Shown here: positions 38,144 to 47,861 of the stretch, piece after piece
Layout of the letters: every line of letters starts with the position of its first letter
Numbering within the stretch: the stretch's first letter is position 1
Assembly: GCA_900604495.1 (NCBI GenBank)
Contig: UWOR01000007.1
Location: forward strand, 122,197-186,196
Length of the DNA stretch: 64,000 nucleotides
Reading direction: 5' to 3'
Origin: Desulfovibrio sp. Marseille-P6017
Lineage (GTDB): Bacteria > Bacillota_A > Clostridia > Peptostreptococcales > Peptostreptococcaceae
Translations under genes and position numbers: made by a program
Notes under the pieces: generated by a model
Told to the model about the DNA's origin: nothing
The model's database searches: none
What the model saw: only the letters and a program-made list of their open reading frames with translations

Positions 38144-39041
38144 TTATTTTAAATTTTCTATTAATTCTTTGCATTCTTTTTCTATTTCATATATGTCATT
38201 ATGAATATAAATTCCATTCACATGCATATATATTATCTCTTGAAGTTTTATAATTTTCATCAACCTTAGATCCTGTAGTTTCTGGATTTAAAACTATATT
38301 ACTCCTCATAGCTACTACTCCATCACTTAGCATTGGATATGAAAATATTAAAGTATCACAAAATATCTCCTTAATATGATTATCTCTTTCAATACTAACC
38401 TTGCTAACTCTTCCATCTCCATATATTCCTACTAATTTATATCCTTCATATATATTATATTTTAAACCTAAAGACTTAACTCTATCAGCATTTCCATCTT
38501 CACACAGAATACCTACTACATTTATATTATACTTTTTTAATTCTTGTTCTATCATATATATAGTAGCGTCACCTACAATTAAAATATTTTTACCAGGCAC
38601 CATATCTTCCATAGCAAATATTTTCTTTGCCATACCTATAGTAAGTATACCTGATACTCTATCTCCAACTGCAGTTATTGAGTTCCTTGATTTTTCTTTT
38701 CCACCATTTGCAATAATTACATTTTTCCCTTTAATTTTCTCTATACCTCTTTGTGCACTTGTACAAACTACCTCATTATTTTCTTCTATATTTAATACCA
38801 TTGTATTTAAATTTATATCAACATTATAACGTTCTAATTCTTTTAATATTTTTTCTTTATACTCTTTACCCGTAATATAAATTTCATTTCCTATATTATA
38901 GTCACTATTACTTAGCATTCCTCCAAGATCCGGATCTTTTTCTATTATTAATATACTTTCTATACTTCTTTTTTTACCTTCTATTGCACAAAGAATTCCT
39001 GCTGCACCGCCACCTATAATTACTAAATCATATTCTCTCAT
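38144..39041 (-). pseudogene. FAD-dependent oxidoreductase, frameshifted near the C-terminus
   Basis: From the ATG at 39041 (AAGGAGG 9 bases upstream) the protein reads REYDLVIIGGGAAGILCAIEG, a Rossmann FAD motif, then IIANGGKEKSRN and NILIVGDATIYMIEQE, a second nucleotide motif. It is a short class II pyridine nucleotide oxidoreductase, usually paired with the GlpA-like protein encoded just upstream. The frame ends NIYACEW-NLYS at 38199. A neighbouring frame gives NGIYIHNDIYEIEKECKELI to 38144, which fits the expected FAD-binding ACGN end better. The lesion is at about 38214-38226. Only about 25 residues are affected, so partial function is possible. Confidence 0.65.
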
Positions 39042-39045
39042 AGTT

Positions 39046-40467
39046 CTAGTCCTCCTTATACCCGACAACTACTGAAGTTTCATTATTCTTCTTAATATCA
39101 CTTAAGTCTACTCCTAATTCTCTGCTTAGTATATTTGCTATTGTTAGCATACATCCAACCCCTTGACAACCTCCCATCATGGCTCTAGTTCTTCTTTTGA
39201 CTCCATCTATAGTGGTTGCTCCTAATGGTCTTTTTATAGAATCTATAATTTCACCTTCCGTTATTAATTCACATTTACAAACCATTTTTCCATAAGAAGA
39301 GTTTTCTTTTATCAGTTTATTTTTTTCTTCCATACTAAGATTAGAAAATCTGACTAAATTTTTTCTTTCATTTTTAAAGTTATCTTTTTCTTTTAAGTCT
39401 ACTAAGTCTGATACTATCTTAACTACGTATTTTCCTATTGCAGGGGCTGCACTAAGACCTGGCGAGTCTATACCTATTACATTTATAAAATTAGAATTAT
39501 CTTCTGAGTTTCTTATTATAAAGTCTTCATTATCAGTTTTAGGTCTTATGCCACTAAATGAAGTTAATATTCTTCCCATAGGTAAGTTTTGTATTGTTTT
39601 ACTGCCTTTTTGAATTATTTCATCTATACCTTCTCTTGAAGTACCTATACTTTCATCAGACTTAGCATTAGGTCCAAGAAGTAAATTTCCATCAGCTGTT
39701 GGAGTTATTAATACACCTTTACTTAAATTACTTGGAACTTGAAATAATGTTTTATTACAAATACCTCCTGCTACTTTATCAAATAAACAGTATTCTCCTT
39801 TTATTGGTTGTATTTCATATTTTTCTTTATTTACTAAATTACTTAAATAAGCACCATATAGACCAGATGCATTTATTATTATTTTAGCTTCTATACTTTC
39901 TTTATTTTCAAACTTTATTTTATATGTCTTTCCTTCTTTTATTATATCTATTACTTTATAACCTAACTTAAATTCTACTCCATTCTCTACTGCATTTTCA
40001 CCTAGTGCTATTGTCATTTCATATGGACTTACTATTGCAGATGATTTTGCATGTAAAGCACCTACCACATTATTATTTATATTAGGTTCTAAGCTTAGAA
40101 CTTGCTCTTTTCCTAAAATTTCTAAACCTGGTACACCTAATTCATCCCCATTTATTTTTAACTCATTTACCCTTTTCATTTCATCTTCGCTAAAAGCTAA
40201 TATTAATGCACCATTTCTTTTAAATGGAAAATCTAATTTATTAGCTAAACTGTCAAATAATAAATTTCCTTGTATATTAAGCTCTGCTTTTAAAGTTCCT
40301 TTTTTTTCATTATATCCAGCATGTACTATACCGCTATTCCCTTTTGATATTCCCTCTGCTATATCATTATTTTTGTCTACTAAACATATATCTATATTAT
40401 ATTTTGATAATTCCCTTGCTATTGAGCAACCTACTACACCTGCTCCAATTATTACAACATCTTTCAT
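39046..40467 (-). CDS. GlpA-like FAD oxidoreductase with C-terminal BFD [2Fe-2S] domain
   Basis: The 473-residue protein has an N-terminal DAO domain ([44 protein letters not shown]) and a C-terminal BFD-like domain with Cys pairs [13 protein letters not shown] and [11 protein letters not shown]. This is the anaerobic glycerol-3-phosphate dehydrogenase-like architecture common in clostridia. It is 4 bases upstream of the second flavoprotein gene, so the two likely form one complex that oxidises glycerol 3-phosphate or a 2-hydroxy acid. Confidence 0.82.
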   Translation of the reverse strand: MKDVVIIGAGVVGCSIARELSKYNIDICLVDKNNDIAEGISKGNSGIVHAGYNEKKGTLKAELNIQGNLLFDSLANKLDFPFKRNGALILAFSEDEMKRVNELKINGDELGVPGLEILGKEQVLSLEPNINNNVVGALHAKSSAIVSPYEMTIALGENAVENGVEFKLGYKVIDIIKEGKTYKIKFENKESIEAKIIINASGLYGAYLSNLVNKEKYEIQPIKGEYCLFDKVAGGICNKTLFQVPSNLSKGVLITPTADGNLLLGPNAKSDESIGTSREGIDEIIQKGSKTIQNLPMGRILTSFSGIRPKTDNEDFIIRNSEDNSNFINVIGIDSPGLSAAPAIGKYVVKIVSDLVDLKEKDNFKNERKNLVRFSNLSMEEKNKLIKENSSYGKMVCKCELITEGEIIDSIKRPLGATTIDGVKRRTRAMMGGCQGVGCMLTIANILSRELGVDLSDIKKNNETSVVVGYKED

Positions 40468-40607
40468 AGTGACATCTCCTTTTATAAAAAGTAAATCTTT
40501 GTTAATTTATAGTATTTATTATATTCTTTTAATCTTTGCAAGTAAAATTTATTATTACTATAATAACCATTATATTTTTTGATATATCTTATATAATTAT
40601 TTACAAA

Positions 40608-40649
40608 AAATAAAAGAGAAAATCTTAAATTAGATTTCCTCTTTTATTT
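40608..40649 (-). terminator. Terminator overlapping the M20 hydrolase stop
   Basis: AAATAAAAGAGAAAATCT (40608-40625) pairs with AGATTTCCTCTTTTATTT (40632-40649) with one mismatch; the stem includes the stop codon at 40644. Confidence 0.75.
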
Positions 40650-41807
40650 ATTTAAAAAGTCTAAAGCATATTGTACATGTAATGCTGCCCCTATTTCTAA
40701 ACTATCTTCATATATATCAAATTTTCCATGATGATTAGGATAAATATAACCTTTAGATTCATTTTTAGATCCTACTAAAGCTATTGCACCAGGAACTCTA
40801 TTTAAATATTCAGACATATCTTCTCCAATTGTAAGCTTTGGCATATGTCCTATTCCATCTTTTCCCATTATTTTTTCTACTGCATTTTTAGCTAATTTTG
40901 AACATTCTTTATTATTTATAGAAACAGGCATTCCAAAAGTATACTCTAAGAAAGCCTCTGCTCTATATGCCTCTGCGGTATGTTTTATTATACGTTCAAT
41001 CATATTTGGAATTTCATCTCTTAATTTTGGATTAAAGCATCTTGAAGTACCTTCTAGTATAGCTTCACTTGCAATTACATTAAATCTAGTTCCTGACTTT
41101 ATAGATCCTATACTTATCACTACTGGTTCTATTGGGCTAGTTTCTCTACTCACAATAGTCTGTAGATTCATAACAATTGCACATGCTACAACAGCTGCAT
41201 CTATTCCTTGATGAGGAAGTGAACCATGTCCACCTTTTCCTTTTATTCTTATTTTAAATATATCTGCTGAAGCCATTACTGGTCCTTCTTCAATGGATAC
41301 TTTTCCACAATCTAAATCTCCCCATAAATGCATTCCAAATATCCCATCCACATCATCAAGTGCCCCACCATCTATCATAGCCTTAGCTCCTTTAGCTATT
41401 TCTTCAGCTGGCTGGAAAAGTAATTTAACCGTTCCATTTATTTTATCTTTATTCTCATTTAATAATTGTGCTGCCCCAAGTAACATAGCCATATGTCCAT
41501 CATGTCCACATGCATGCATCATACCTTCTTCCTTAGATTTATAATCTACATCATTTTCTTCAAAAACAGAAAGAGCATCCATATCAGCTCTTAAGGCTAT
41601 TGTTTTTCCAAATTTATTTCCTTTTATAGTACCTATGACTCCTGTACTTGCAATACTCTCATAAGGTATTCCCATTTTTTCAAGTTCTTCTTTTATTCTT
41701 TTTGAAGTTCTTATCTCTACTCCGCTTCTTTCTGGATGTTTATGAAAATCTCTTCTCATTGATACTATATAGTCTTTATACTTTTTTATTTCTTCTTTAA
41801 CGTTCAT
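40644..41807 (-). CDS. M20-family amidohydrolase (N-acyl-amino-acid or hippurate hydrolase-like)
   Basis: The 387-residue protein has the M20D metal-binding motifs: ALRADMDALSV, MHACGHDGHMAMLLG, LFQPAEEIAKGAK, GMHLWGDL and a C-terminal YPNHHGKFDI. It removes acyl groups from amino acids using two metal ions in the cytoplasm. A run of C (GGGG on the minus strand) precedes the ATG. It is transcribed alone. Confidence 0.9.
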   Translation of the reverse strand: MNVKEEIKKYKDYIVSMRRDFHKHPERSGVEIRTSKRIKEELEKMGIPYESIASTGVIGTIKGNKFGKTIALRADMDALSVFEENDVDYKSKEEGMMHACGHDGHMAMLLGAAQLLNENKDKINGTVKLLFQPAEEIAKGAKAMIDGGALDDVDGIFGMHLWGDLDCGKVSIEEGPVMASADIFKIRIKGKGGHGSLPHQGIDAAVVACAIVMNLQTIVSRETSPIEPVVISIGSIKSGTRFNVIASEAILEGTSRCFNPKLRDEIPNMIERIIKHTAEAYRAEAFLEYTFGMPVSINNKECSKLAKNAVEKIMGKDGIGHMPKLTIGEDMSEYLNRVPGAIALVGSKNESKGYIYPNHHGKFDIYEDSLEIGAALHVQYALDFLNK

Positions 41808-42108
41808 ATTATATCCCCCTGTTGTTAAATCTTTAAGACTATAATTTTAGTTATATTTAGATAAAGTTGTAATAAAATCTCTTTTGAATTACTTCAATAT
41901 AATAATTTTGCCTTATTAAAATAATTCCTTTCGACAATATTATCATATCTTACATTTTATGTAAATACAAAATTGTATTTATTTTAAATATTTTCAGATA
42001 ATTTCATTTTCAACAATCCTTGCTATAATGTAACATATTCTGCATTTTTTAATAGTATATATTAAGGAGGAGCAATAATATCTATCTCCTAGATAGCGAG
42101 GTGACAAA
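41808..42108. other. Intergenic region between divergent M20 and Cys-rich genes
   Basis: About 300 bases of AT-rich sequence hold the promoters of both divergent genes. At 42063-42070 there is a good binding site (TAAGGAGGAG) with no reading frame of note behind it, and 42082-42096 forms a small hairpin (CTATC-TCCTA-GATAG) just before the real site GCGAGGTGA. I see no RNA gene or mobile element. Confidence 0.5.
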
Positions 42109-42429
42109 ATGAGAATTAACTACTCTAATAAGTGTTGTGCAAATCAATATTCTTTAAATCAATGTAGTTGTACTAAAAAATATTGTAATTGCTGCAATTG
42201 CTGTAGCCAAGTAAATACATGTAATCCTTGTAATAATTACTGTCCTAAAGCTAATACTTGTTTTAATAAATGTAATAATAGCCAATGTCCTAATTGCAAT
42301 AGTACTTGTAATAATAATGTACAATCTGTAATGAATTATAATTTATGGGTTAACCCATCTAATTATTCTCTTAGCAATTCTAACAGTTGTCCTAAAAACT
42401 GTTCCAATAGATACTATAATAACTTTTAG
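42109..42429 (+). CDS. Cysteine/asparagine-rich small protein, probable spore surface protein
   Basis: The 106-residue protein has about 25 cysteines in CC, CxC and CNxC arrangements (KKYCNCCNCCSQVNTCNPC; NSQCPNCNSTCNNN) and no signal peptide. The C-terminal third (VMNYNLWVNPSNYSLSN) is less Cys-rich. GAGGTGA lies 4 bases before the ATG. Disulfide-rich proteins of this kind form spore coat or exosporium layers. It heads a same-strand series with the B-repeat and collagen-like genes. No exact family is recognised. Confidence 0.65.
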   Translation: MRINYSNKCCANQYSLNQCSCTKKYCNCCNCCSQVNTCNPCNNYCPKANTCFNKCNNSQCPNCNSTCNNNVQSVMNYNLWVNPSNYSLSNSNSCPKNCSNRYYNNF

Positions 42430-42443
42430 ATAACTTATAATCG

Positions 42444-42475
42444 GCCTTATAGCAGTATATTATACTCTATAAGGC
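42444..42475 (+). terminator. Terminator after the Cys-rich gene
   Basis: GCCTTATAG (42444-42452) pairs with CTATAAGGC (42467-42475), followed by TTTTTATC. Confidence 0.85.
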
Positions 42476-42673
42476 TTTTTATCAGTATGCAATTTTTTTG
42501 TCACTTTTGAATACTTACATCATACTATAGTATTAACTTATCTTACACTATACTCTTAATTTAGACTAAGTGTTAAATTTAAAAATAATAAGTTTTAACA
42601 TATCTATGGATGAAAACATATATTATGTATGAGTGTTTATTAATAAAAAATTTTAAAATATGGAGTTGATATC

Positions 42674-44518
42674 ATGATTTCAAAAGATACTAACTATCTA
42701 AAAAATACAGTTCTTAATGAAATTGCTATGACTATTTCAGAATCAGACTGCTCCCAGCCAACAAAATTAATTGGTGATACGGTTTGGGTTGACTTAAACC
42801 AAAATGGTATACAAGATAATGGCGAACCTGGTATGGGTAATGTTACTGTAGATTTATATAACTATAATAATAAAACTAAAGTTGCTACTACTACTACTAA
42901 TGCTAATGGTAATTATATATTCGATACTGTTTATCCAGGTACTTACTATGTTATATTCTCTAATATACCTGAAGGCTATGGATTTATACAATCAAATGGT
43001 GTTGTTGATACTACAGGTAGAACTCAACCATTCTGTGTAAAATATGATGATGATCCTACTGATAATACAAATATTGATGCACCTATATTACCTGCAATAG
43101 TAACTACTACAACTACTCCGGTTCCCGTTACTACTACAACTACTCCGGTTCCCGTTACTACTACAACTACTCCGGTTCCTGTTACTACTACAACTACTCC
43201 GGTTCCTGTTACTACTACAACTACTACAGTCCCTGTTACTACTACAACTACTACAGTCCCTGTTACTACTACAACTACTACAGTCCCTGTTACTACTACA
43301 ACTACCTCTTCTGGTTTAGCATCTGTAAGTGGTACAATTTGGGTAGACTTAAATCAAGATGGAACTCAAGCCCCAACTGAACCAGGATATCCTGGAGCAT
43401 TTGTAACTTTATATAACTGTAATACTAATGATCCTATTCAATCTGTATATACTGATAGCCTAGGTAATTATTCATTTAATAATCTTGCACCTAATATTGC
43501 TTACTACATTAAAGTTGATCCTATACCTGGATATAAATTTATTCAATCAAATGGGGTTGCTGATACTAACGGAAGAACTAATTGTTTTAGATTGAATCCA
43601 GGAGAAAATAGAGTTGATTTAGATATACCTATACTACCAGTTTGTATCCAAACTATATGTCCAGTACGTACAACAACAACTACTACAACTACTACAACTT
43701 CACCTGTACCAGGTAGTATAACAGGTATTGTATTTGCTGATTATAATTGCAATGGTGTAATAGATACTGAAGATATTGGAGTTCCAAATGTATTTGTTTC
43801 TTTATATAATGCAAATACTTATTGTGTAGTATCAACAGTTTTAACTAACTCAAATGGTAATTATCAATTTTCTAATGTAAATCCAGGTAACTATTACTTG
43901 ATATTTAATAATATTCCTTGCCAATACTCTTTCAACACTAAAACTGGTGTTGTTTCTAGAAATGGTAAAACAGATGTATTTACATTATGTCCAGGTCAAA
44001 ATATAACAAACCTTAATGTTGGACTTTGTCCTAACTGTGTAAATAATAATACTTCTAATTCAAGTTGTGGCTGTATAGAGGATGATAATTATGATTATCC
44101 ATCTTCAGATAACTGTAATAATAATGATATAATTCCTTACGAATTAGGAACAGTTGGCGGGTATGTATGGTTAGACTCTAATGGAGATGGATGTAAATCT
44201 TCTAGAGAGATGGGAATTCCTAATGTAGATGTTTCCTTATATGACTGTAATAATCAACTAATTGACTCTACTACTACATCTCGTAAAGGTAAATATATAT
44301 TTAATAATGTACCATCTGGTTCTTACTATATACAATTTGGAGATTTACCTTGTAACTATGTTTATATAAAATCTAATCATTTAGTAAATTCAAATGGTTT
44401 ATCTCTAGTATTTAATTTATGTCCTGGAGAATCTAGATTAGATGTAAATGCACCAGTTTACAGAAAACCTAACGGACATTCATGTATAAATTCAAATAGT
44501 TGTCATGATTGTTGCTAA
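42674..44518 (+). CDS. Surface protein with four SdrD-like B domains and Thr-Pro linkers
   Basis: The 614-residue protein has four SdrD/Cna-B-like domains at about 29-137, 213-330, 345-450 and 490-600; each begins like GDTVWVDLNQNGIQDNGEPG and ends with a DTTGRT-type strand. Between domains 1 and 2 (residues 143-211) lies a 9-residue repeat, VTTTTTPVP or VTTTTTTVP; between domains 2 and 3 a run of threonines. The C-terminus is Cys-rich (SCINSNSCHDCC). There is no signal peptide, LPXTG motif or membrane anchor, so cell-wall sorting is unlikely and attachment to the spore surface through disulfides is more likely. Thr runs are good O-glycosylation targets. GGAG lies 8 bases before the ATG. Confidence 0.8.
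   Translation: MISKDTNYLKNTVLNEIAMTISESDCSQPTKLIGDTVWVDLNQNGIQDNGEPGMGNVTVDLYNYNNKTKVATTTTNANGNYIFDTVYPGTYYVIFSNIPEGYGFIQSNGVVDTTGRTQPFCVKYDDDPTDNTNIDAPILPAIVTTTTTPVPVTTTTTPVPVTTTTTPVPVTTTTTPVPVTTTTTTVPVTTTTTTVPVTTTTTTVPVTTTTTSSGLASVSGTIWVDLNQDGTQAPTEPGYPGAFVTLYNCNTNDPIQSVYTDSLGNYSFNNLAPNIAYYIKVDPIPGYKFIQSNGVADTNGRTNCFRLNPGENRVDLDIPILPVCIQTICPVRTTTTTTTTTTSPVPGSITGIVFADYNCNGVIDTEDIGVPNVFVSLYNANTYCVVSTVLTNSNGNYQFSNVNPGNYYLIFNNIPCQYSFNTKTGVVSRNGKTDVFTLCPGQNITNLNVGLCPNCVNNNTSNSSCGCIEDDNYDYPSSDNCNNNDIIPYELGTVGGYVWLDSNGDGCKSSREMGIPNVDVSLYDCNNQLIDSTTTSRKGKYIFNNVPSGSYYIQFGDLPCNYVYIKSNHLVNSNGLSLVFNLCPGESRLDVNAPVYRKPNGHSCINSNSCHDCC
43100..43306 (+). repeat. 27-bp tandem repeat encoding Thr-Pro-Val linker
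   Basis: Seven 27-base units start at 43100, 43127, 43154, 43181, 43208, 43235 and 43262, followed by a partial eighth. Units 1-4 end CCGGTTCCC or CCGGTTCCT; units 5-7 end ACAGTCCCT. The two blocks point to separate rounds of duplication. Repeat number probably varies between strains. Confidence 0.9.
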
Positions 44519-44546
44519 ATAAAGTCATATATTCGTTAAAATAATA

Positions 44547-44579
44547 AAATGGGTAATTCTTATAAAGAGTTACCCATTT
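44547..44579 (+). terminator. Terminator between B-repeat and collagen-like genes
   Basis: Positions 44547-44561 pair with 44565-44579 (AAATGGGTAATTCTT against AAGAGTTACCCATTT) with one wobble. Little poly-T follows, so read-through into the next gene, 24 bases on, is possible. Confidence 0.65.
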
Positions 44580-44603
44580 GTTAAATATATGGAGGAATAT
44601 AAT

Positions 44604-46067
44604 ATGTCCAATATTAATTTATTTCCTACTAATAAACTAACTATGTGCAATAGTACAGTTACATCTACATCAGATCTTATTGTTGGAAATAATCTTAATT
44701 CTAACTCAAATAATAAATATAAGTTTTTATTAAAATTTGATTTTTCTAATCTATGTTCAATATCTATAAACAAAGCTTATTTGTACTTGTATCCTAATCA
44801 ATTAAATATCCATGATATTTCAAATAAAATTAATATCAATATTGGTAGAGTTGATAGTGAATTTTTTAAATATCCATATAGTAATCTGCTACAAATATCA
44901 AATTCAAATTTATTCTTTTCTGTATCTAAACTCAATATAAATTCTTATATAAAAGTTGATATTACAAGCTTAGTTTTAGATTGGGTAAATGATAATTCTT
45001 CAAACCTTGGAATTGCATTTTACTCTGATTACTTTTCTAATTTTATTTGTAAATTTAGCTATAGCGATAATAAAACTTATATTAGTTTAGATTATGATAT
45101 AAATTATAAATTTGATTATAATCTATATAAATTTTGTCCTATAGAATGTACTGAAGGAGTTGTTGGACCTACTGGAGCTCAAGGTCCTACTGGCCCTCCT
45201 GGTGAAATTGGACCTCCTGGTGAGGTTGGTCCTCAGGGTCCTATTGGTATTCAGGGACTTGTTGGTCCTACTGGTCCTCAGGGTGAAGTTGGTCCTCCTG
45301 GTGAGGTTGGTCCTCAGGGTCCTATTGGTATTCAGGGACTTGTTGGTCCTACTGGTCCTCAGGGTGAAATTGGTCCTCCTGGTGAGGTTGGTCCTCAGGG
45401 TCCTATCGGTATTCAGGGACCTGTTGGTCCTACTGGTCCTCAGGGTGAAATTGGTCCTCCTGGTGAGGTTGGTCCTCAAGGTCCTATCGGTATTCAGGGA
45501 CCTGTTGGTCCTACTGGTCCTCAGGGTGAAATTGGTCCTCCTGGTGAGGTTGGTCCTCAAGGTCCTATCGGTATTCAGGGACCTGTTGGTCCTACTGGTC
45601 CTCAGGGTGAAATTGGTCCTACCGGACCAACTGGACCTAACGGATCATTATCATCTTCTTATGCATATTTTTATGTACCTTTTAGTGTAAGATTAATTGC
45701 TAATTCAGGTGTTCCTTTTATAGGCTCTAATGGTAATTTTGTAAATATATCTTTTTTTTCTCAAGATGAATTTATATTTTTAGAGTCTGGTGTATATGTT
45801 ATAGATTGCTATTTAATTTTTCCTAATATAACATCTAGTCAAAATCTTACTTTAGCTTTATTTGTTGATGGAGTTCAATCTCCTGGTACAACCATGTATA
45901 TTTCTCCATCTAACATATCCTCATCTTCTTCAGTAATTTTATCAATATCAGCTGGTCAAAAACTATCACTTATGTCATTTAATAGTGTTGATATAATACT
46001 TCCGCCTCTTATTGATAGAGCTTCATCTATAACTATTTTTAAAATTGCCGATTTACTAATAACTTAG
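44604..46067 (+). CDS. Collagen-like exosporium protein with N-terminal DNRLRE-type domain (BclA-like)
   Basis: The 487-residue protein has three parts. Residues 1 to about 170 resemble a DNRLRE domain ([44 protein letters not shown]). Residues about 188-348 are Gly-X-Y triplets, with a 27-residue unit repeated five times. The C-terminal 135 residues are a beta-sandwich like the BclA/TNF-type trimerising head ([33 protein letters not shown]). BclA proteins form hair-like filaments on Bacillus and Clostridioides spores. There is no signal peptide. GGAGG 8 bases before the ATG at 44604 sets the start. Its unusual feature is the DNRLRE-like head in place of a short targeting peptide. Confidence 0.85.
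   Translation: MSNINLFPTNKLTMCNSTVTSTSDLIVGNNLNSNSNNKYKFLLKFDFSNLCSISINKAYLYLYPNQLNIHDISNKININIGRVDSEFFKYPYSNLLQISNSNLFFSVSKLNINSYIKVDITSLVLDWVNDNSSNLGIAFYSDYFSNFICKFSYSDNKTYISLDYDINYKFDYNLYKFCPIECTEGVVGPTGAQGPTGPPGEIGPPGEVGPQGPIGIQGLVGPTGPQGEVGPPGEVGPQGPIGIQGLVGPTGPQGEIGPPGEVGPQGPIGIQGPVGPTGPQGEIGPPGEVGPQGPIGIQGPVGPTGPQGEIGPPGEVGPQGPIGIQGPVGPTGPQGEIGPTGPTGPNGSLSSSYAYFYVPFSVRLIANSGVPFIGSNGNFVNISFFSQDEFIFLESGVYVIDCYLIFPNITSSQNLTLALFVDGVQSPGTTMYISPSNISSSSSVILSISAGQKLSLMSFNSVDIILPPLIDRASSITIFKIADLLIT
45201..45605 (+). repeat. 81-bp collagen tandem repeat, five units
   Basis: Five units begin at 45201, 45282, 45363, 45444 and 45525, each encoding [19 protein letters not shown] followed by L or P, then VGPTGPQ. 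Units 3-5 are nearly identical at DNA level (changes such as CAG/CAA), showing recent duplication. The repeat keeps another plus-strand frame and one minus-strand frame open, giving false ORFs. Confidence 0.92.
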
Positions 46068-46081
46068 TTTTTATATGAATA

Positions 46082-46127
46082 AAAAAGTTATAAATTTTAG
46101 CATAAATACTTAAATTTATAACTTTTT
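46082..46127. terminator. Terminator between collagen-like gene and HPr-like gene
   Basis: AAAAAGTTATAAATTT (46082-46097) pairs perfectly with 46112-46127; it lies between convergent genes and has T runs on both sides. Confidence 0.85.
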
Positions 46128-46140
46128 ATTTATCGTATGT

Positions 46141-46407
46141 TTACTTATTCTCATCAATTCCTATTATATACTCTATTAACTCTTTAATTGCTATATCCTC
46201 ATCTTCCCCATTAACTTCAATTTCTATAACATCACCTTCACTAATTCCCAAACTAAAAAATCCTAATATACTCTTTGCACTCATTTTTGAACGTCCCTTA
46301 CTTATAAATATTTGTGATTTATACTGTGATGCTTTTCTTATAAAAGATGTTCCTAATCTATCATGTAGCCCTGATCTATTTATAATTTCTATCCTTTTTT
46401 TTATCAT
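46141..46407 (-). CDS. HPr-like phosphocarrier protein
   Basis: The 88-residue protein has the HPr fold pattern: IEIINRSGLHDRLGTSFIRKA with the phosphorylatable histidine (usually GLHARPA), and SKMSAKSILGFFSLGISEGD around the regulatory serine. The residues after the histidine, DRLG in place of ARPA, differ from ordinary HPr, so it may be a regulatory paralogue like Crh, although it keeps the histidine that Crh lacks. GGGGG before the ATG at 46407 sets the start. Confidence 0.82.
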   Translation of the reverse strand: MIKKRIEIINRSGLHDRLGTSFIRKASQYKSQIFISKGRSKMSAKSILGFFSLGISEGDVIEIEVNGEDEDIAIKELIEYIIGIDENK

Positions 46408-46633
46408 ATCTCTTTCCCCCATTTTTAGTAGTAATACCTAAAAGATATAGGAAATCGTTTTTATAGTCAATCTATTTGGCCATAAAAAAATATTTATATA
46501 TTTAAATTATTCAAACTGTAATATAAGTTTAATTTTTATTTTATAATAATACTTTATCTTATTAACTTGATACTTTAATATATATTATATAATATAATAA
46601 TATAACTATAATTAAAATCGAAAGAGGTCTAAG

Positions 46634-46897
46634 ATGAAAGAATTTTTTACAAAGCATAAGAATAATATCACAATGGCTATCAATGCTATGATAGTAATTT
46701 TAGGATTAGTTGCGAGAGATACCAAGTTTGTAATAATAGGTTTATTATTAGCAGCCCTTACTATATATGTGACAATGGAAGAAAAAAAGGCCGAAGCTCA
46801 AAAAGCCCAGTTTAAAGCTGAAAGAAAAGCTAGACTACAAGAACAAAAAGCAAAAAATAAAAACAATAAAAAGAAAAAATCTAAAAAGAGAAAATAA
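46634..46897 (+). CDS. Small membrane protein with lysine-rich tail
   Basis: The 87-residue protein has two hydrophobic segments (about 12-28 and 30-47) and then a strongly basic Lys/Ala/Gln tail (EKKAEAQKAQFKAERKARL; NKKKKSKKRK) that is probably a charged helix. No family function is recognised. AAAGAGG precedes the ATG. A terminator follows directly. Confidence 0.6.
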   Translation: MKEFFTKHKNNITMAINAMIVILGLVARDTKFVIIGLLLAALTIYVTMEEKKAEAQKAQFKAERKARLQEQKAKNKNNKKKKSKKRK

Positions 46898-46943
46898 AAA
46901 CATATGGCTAAGGTTATTGTATAGTCCTTAGCCATATGTTTTT
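46896..46943. terminator. Bidirectional terminator, 18-bp stem
   Basis: AAAAACATATGGCTAAGG (46896-46913) pairs perfectly with 46926-46943 between convergent genes. Confidence 0.85.
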
Positions 46944-46973
46944 ATTTTTAAATACTATTTAATTATTTATTTT

Positions 46974-47783
46974 TTAATCTAAAAGATTATCTATATGGTA
47001 TACAAATTTATTTCTATGTAATTCATCCTTTATTATTATAATCCATAATATAATAGCCATTATTAAATTTAATATATTACAAATTGAAGTTATGCTAGAT
47101 ATCTCTAATCCAATTGCACTAGATACCATTATTATATAATTCCAAATAACATGATAAATTATTATTGGCCATATATTATTTACCTTTATAACTAATCCTA
47201 CAAAAGCAAAACCTAGTAAACTTGAATTTATAACTCTAGTAATTACATCTAATAAAGGTATTCCCATAACTATAGTAGTTAAGTGCATGATTGAAAATCC
47301 TAAACTACTAAGTATCATTGCTCCGATTGCAGATCTTCTTGTTTTAAATGAGTTTAGGAACACACCTCTAAATATAACTTCCTCTGAAAATCCTGCTAAA
47401 AATGCTCCTATAAATGTACATATTATTGTAATACAAGTCATTGTGGTAAATGATTGTATATTTTTTAAAATTTCCGATATAAACTTACTCAACATACATA
47501 ATATTACAACAACATATGGTATACACCAAATTAGTCCACCTTCATTAATTTTTGAAAATCCTACATTTTTCCATCCATAATATTTATTTATAAAATATAA
47601 TATAAAAATTGTAGGAGGTATTTGTATAATTAGTTTACTAATTATATTACTTTCATTAATATGCATTCCATCTACTCTAACTCCACCGATTAAATTTAAT
47701 ATTAGATTAGATGCAAATACTCCTATTATCATAACAATTAAGTATCCTGATATTGTTAAAATTGCAGCTTTCTTTTTATTCAT
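46974..47783 (-). CDS. CPBP-family intramembrane metalloprotease
   Basis: The 269-residue protein has about eight hydrophobic segments and the CPBP motifs GFSEEVIFRGVFLNSF (EExxxR) and LGFSIMHL, with a third histidine in VIIYHVIWNYI. These proteases process prenylated or peptide substrates; in bacteria some give immunity to bacteriocins. The open frame extends to 47831, but GGGGG upstream of the ATG at 47783 favours that start. Confidence 0.85.
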   Translation of the reverse strand: MNKKKAAILTISGYLIVMIIGVFASNLILNLIGGVRVDGMHINESNIISKLIIQIPPTIFILYFINKYYGWKNVGFSKINEGGLIWCIPYVVVILCMLSKFISEILKNIQSFTTMTCITIICTFIGAFLAGFSEEVIFRGVFLNSFKTRRSAIGAMILSSLGFSIMHLTTIVMGIPLLDVITRVINSSLLGFAFVGLVIKVNNIWPIIIYHVIWNYIIMVSSAIGLEISSITSICNILNLIMAIILWIIIIKDELHRNKFVYHIDNLLD

Positions 47784-47861
47784 CTGTGTGCCCCCATGAT
47801 CATAGTTTGTCTGATTATTTAAGTTTACCACAATTTAACTCTTATCTAAATATCAAATTTG

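Noticed and set aside
42060..42108. Riboswitch or leader peptide before the Cys-rich gene, because of two binding sites and a small hairpin.
   Set aside because: The first binding site has no plausible frame, the hairpin is only 5 bp, and no riboswitch consensus is seen.
43100..45605. CRISPR array suggested by regular repeats.
   Set aside because: Repeats are head-to-tail without spacers and lie inside open frames encoding Thr-Pro and Gly-X-Y sequences.
45123..45690. Long open frames on both strands across the collagen repeats (Leu/Val-rich on plus, Arg/Thr-rich on minus).
   Set aside because: They arise because the 81-bp repeat is a multiple of three and lacks stops in those frames; there is no binding site or non-repeat extension.
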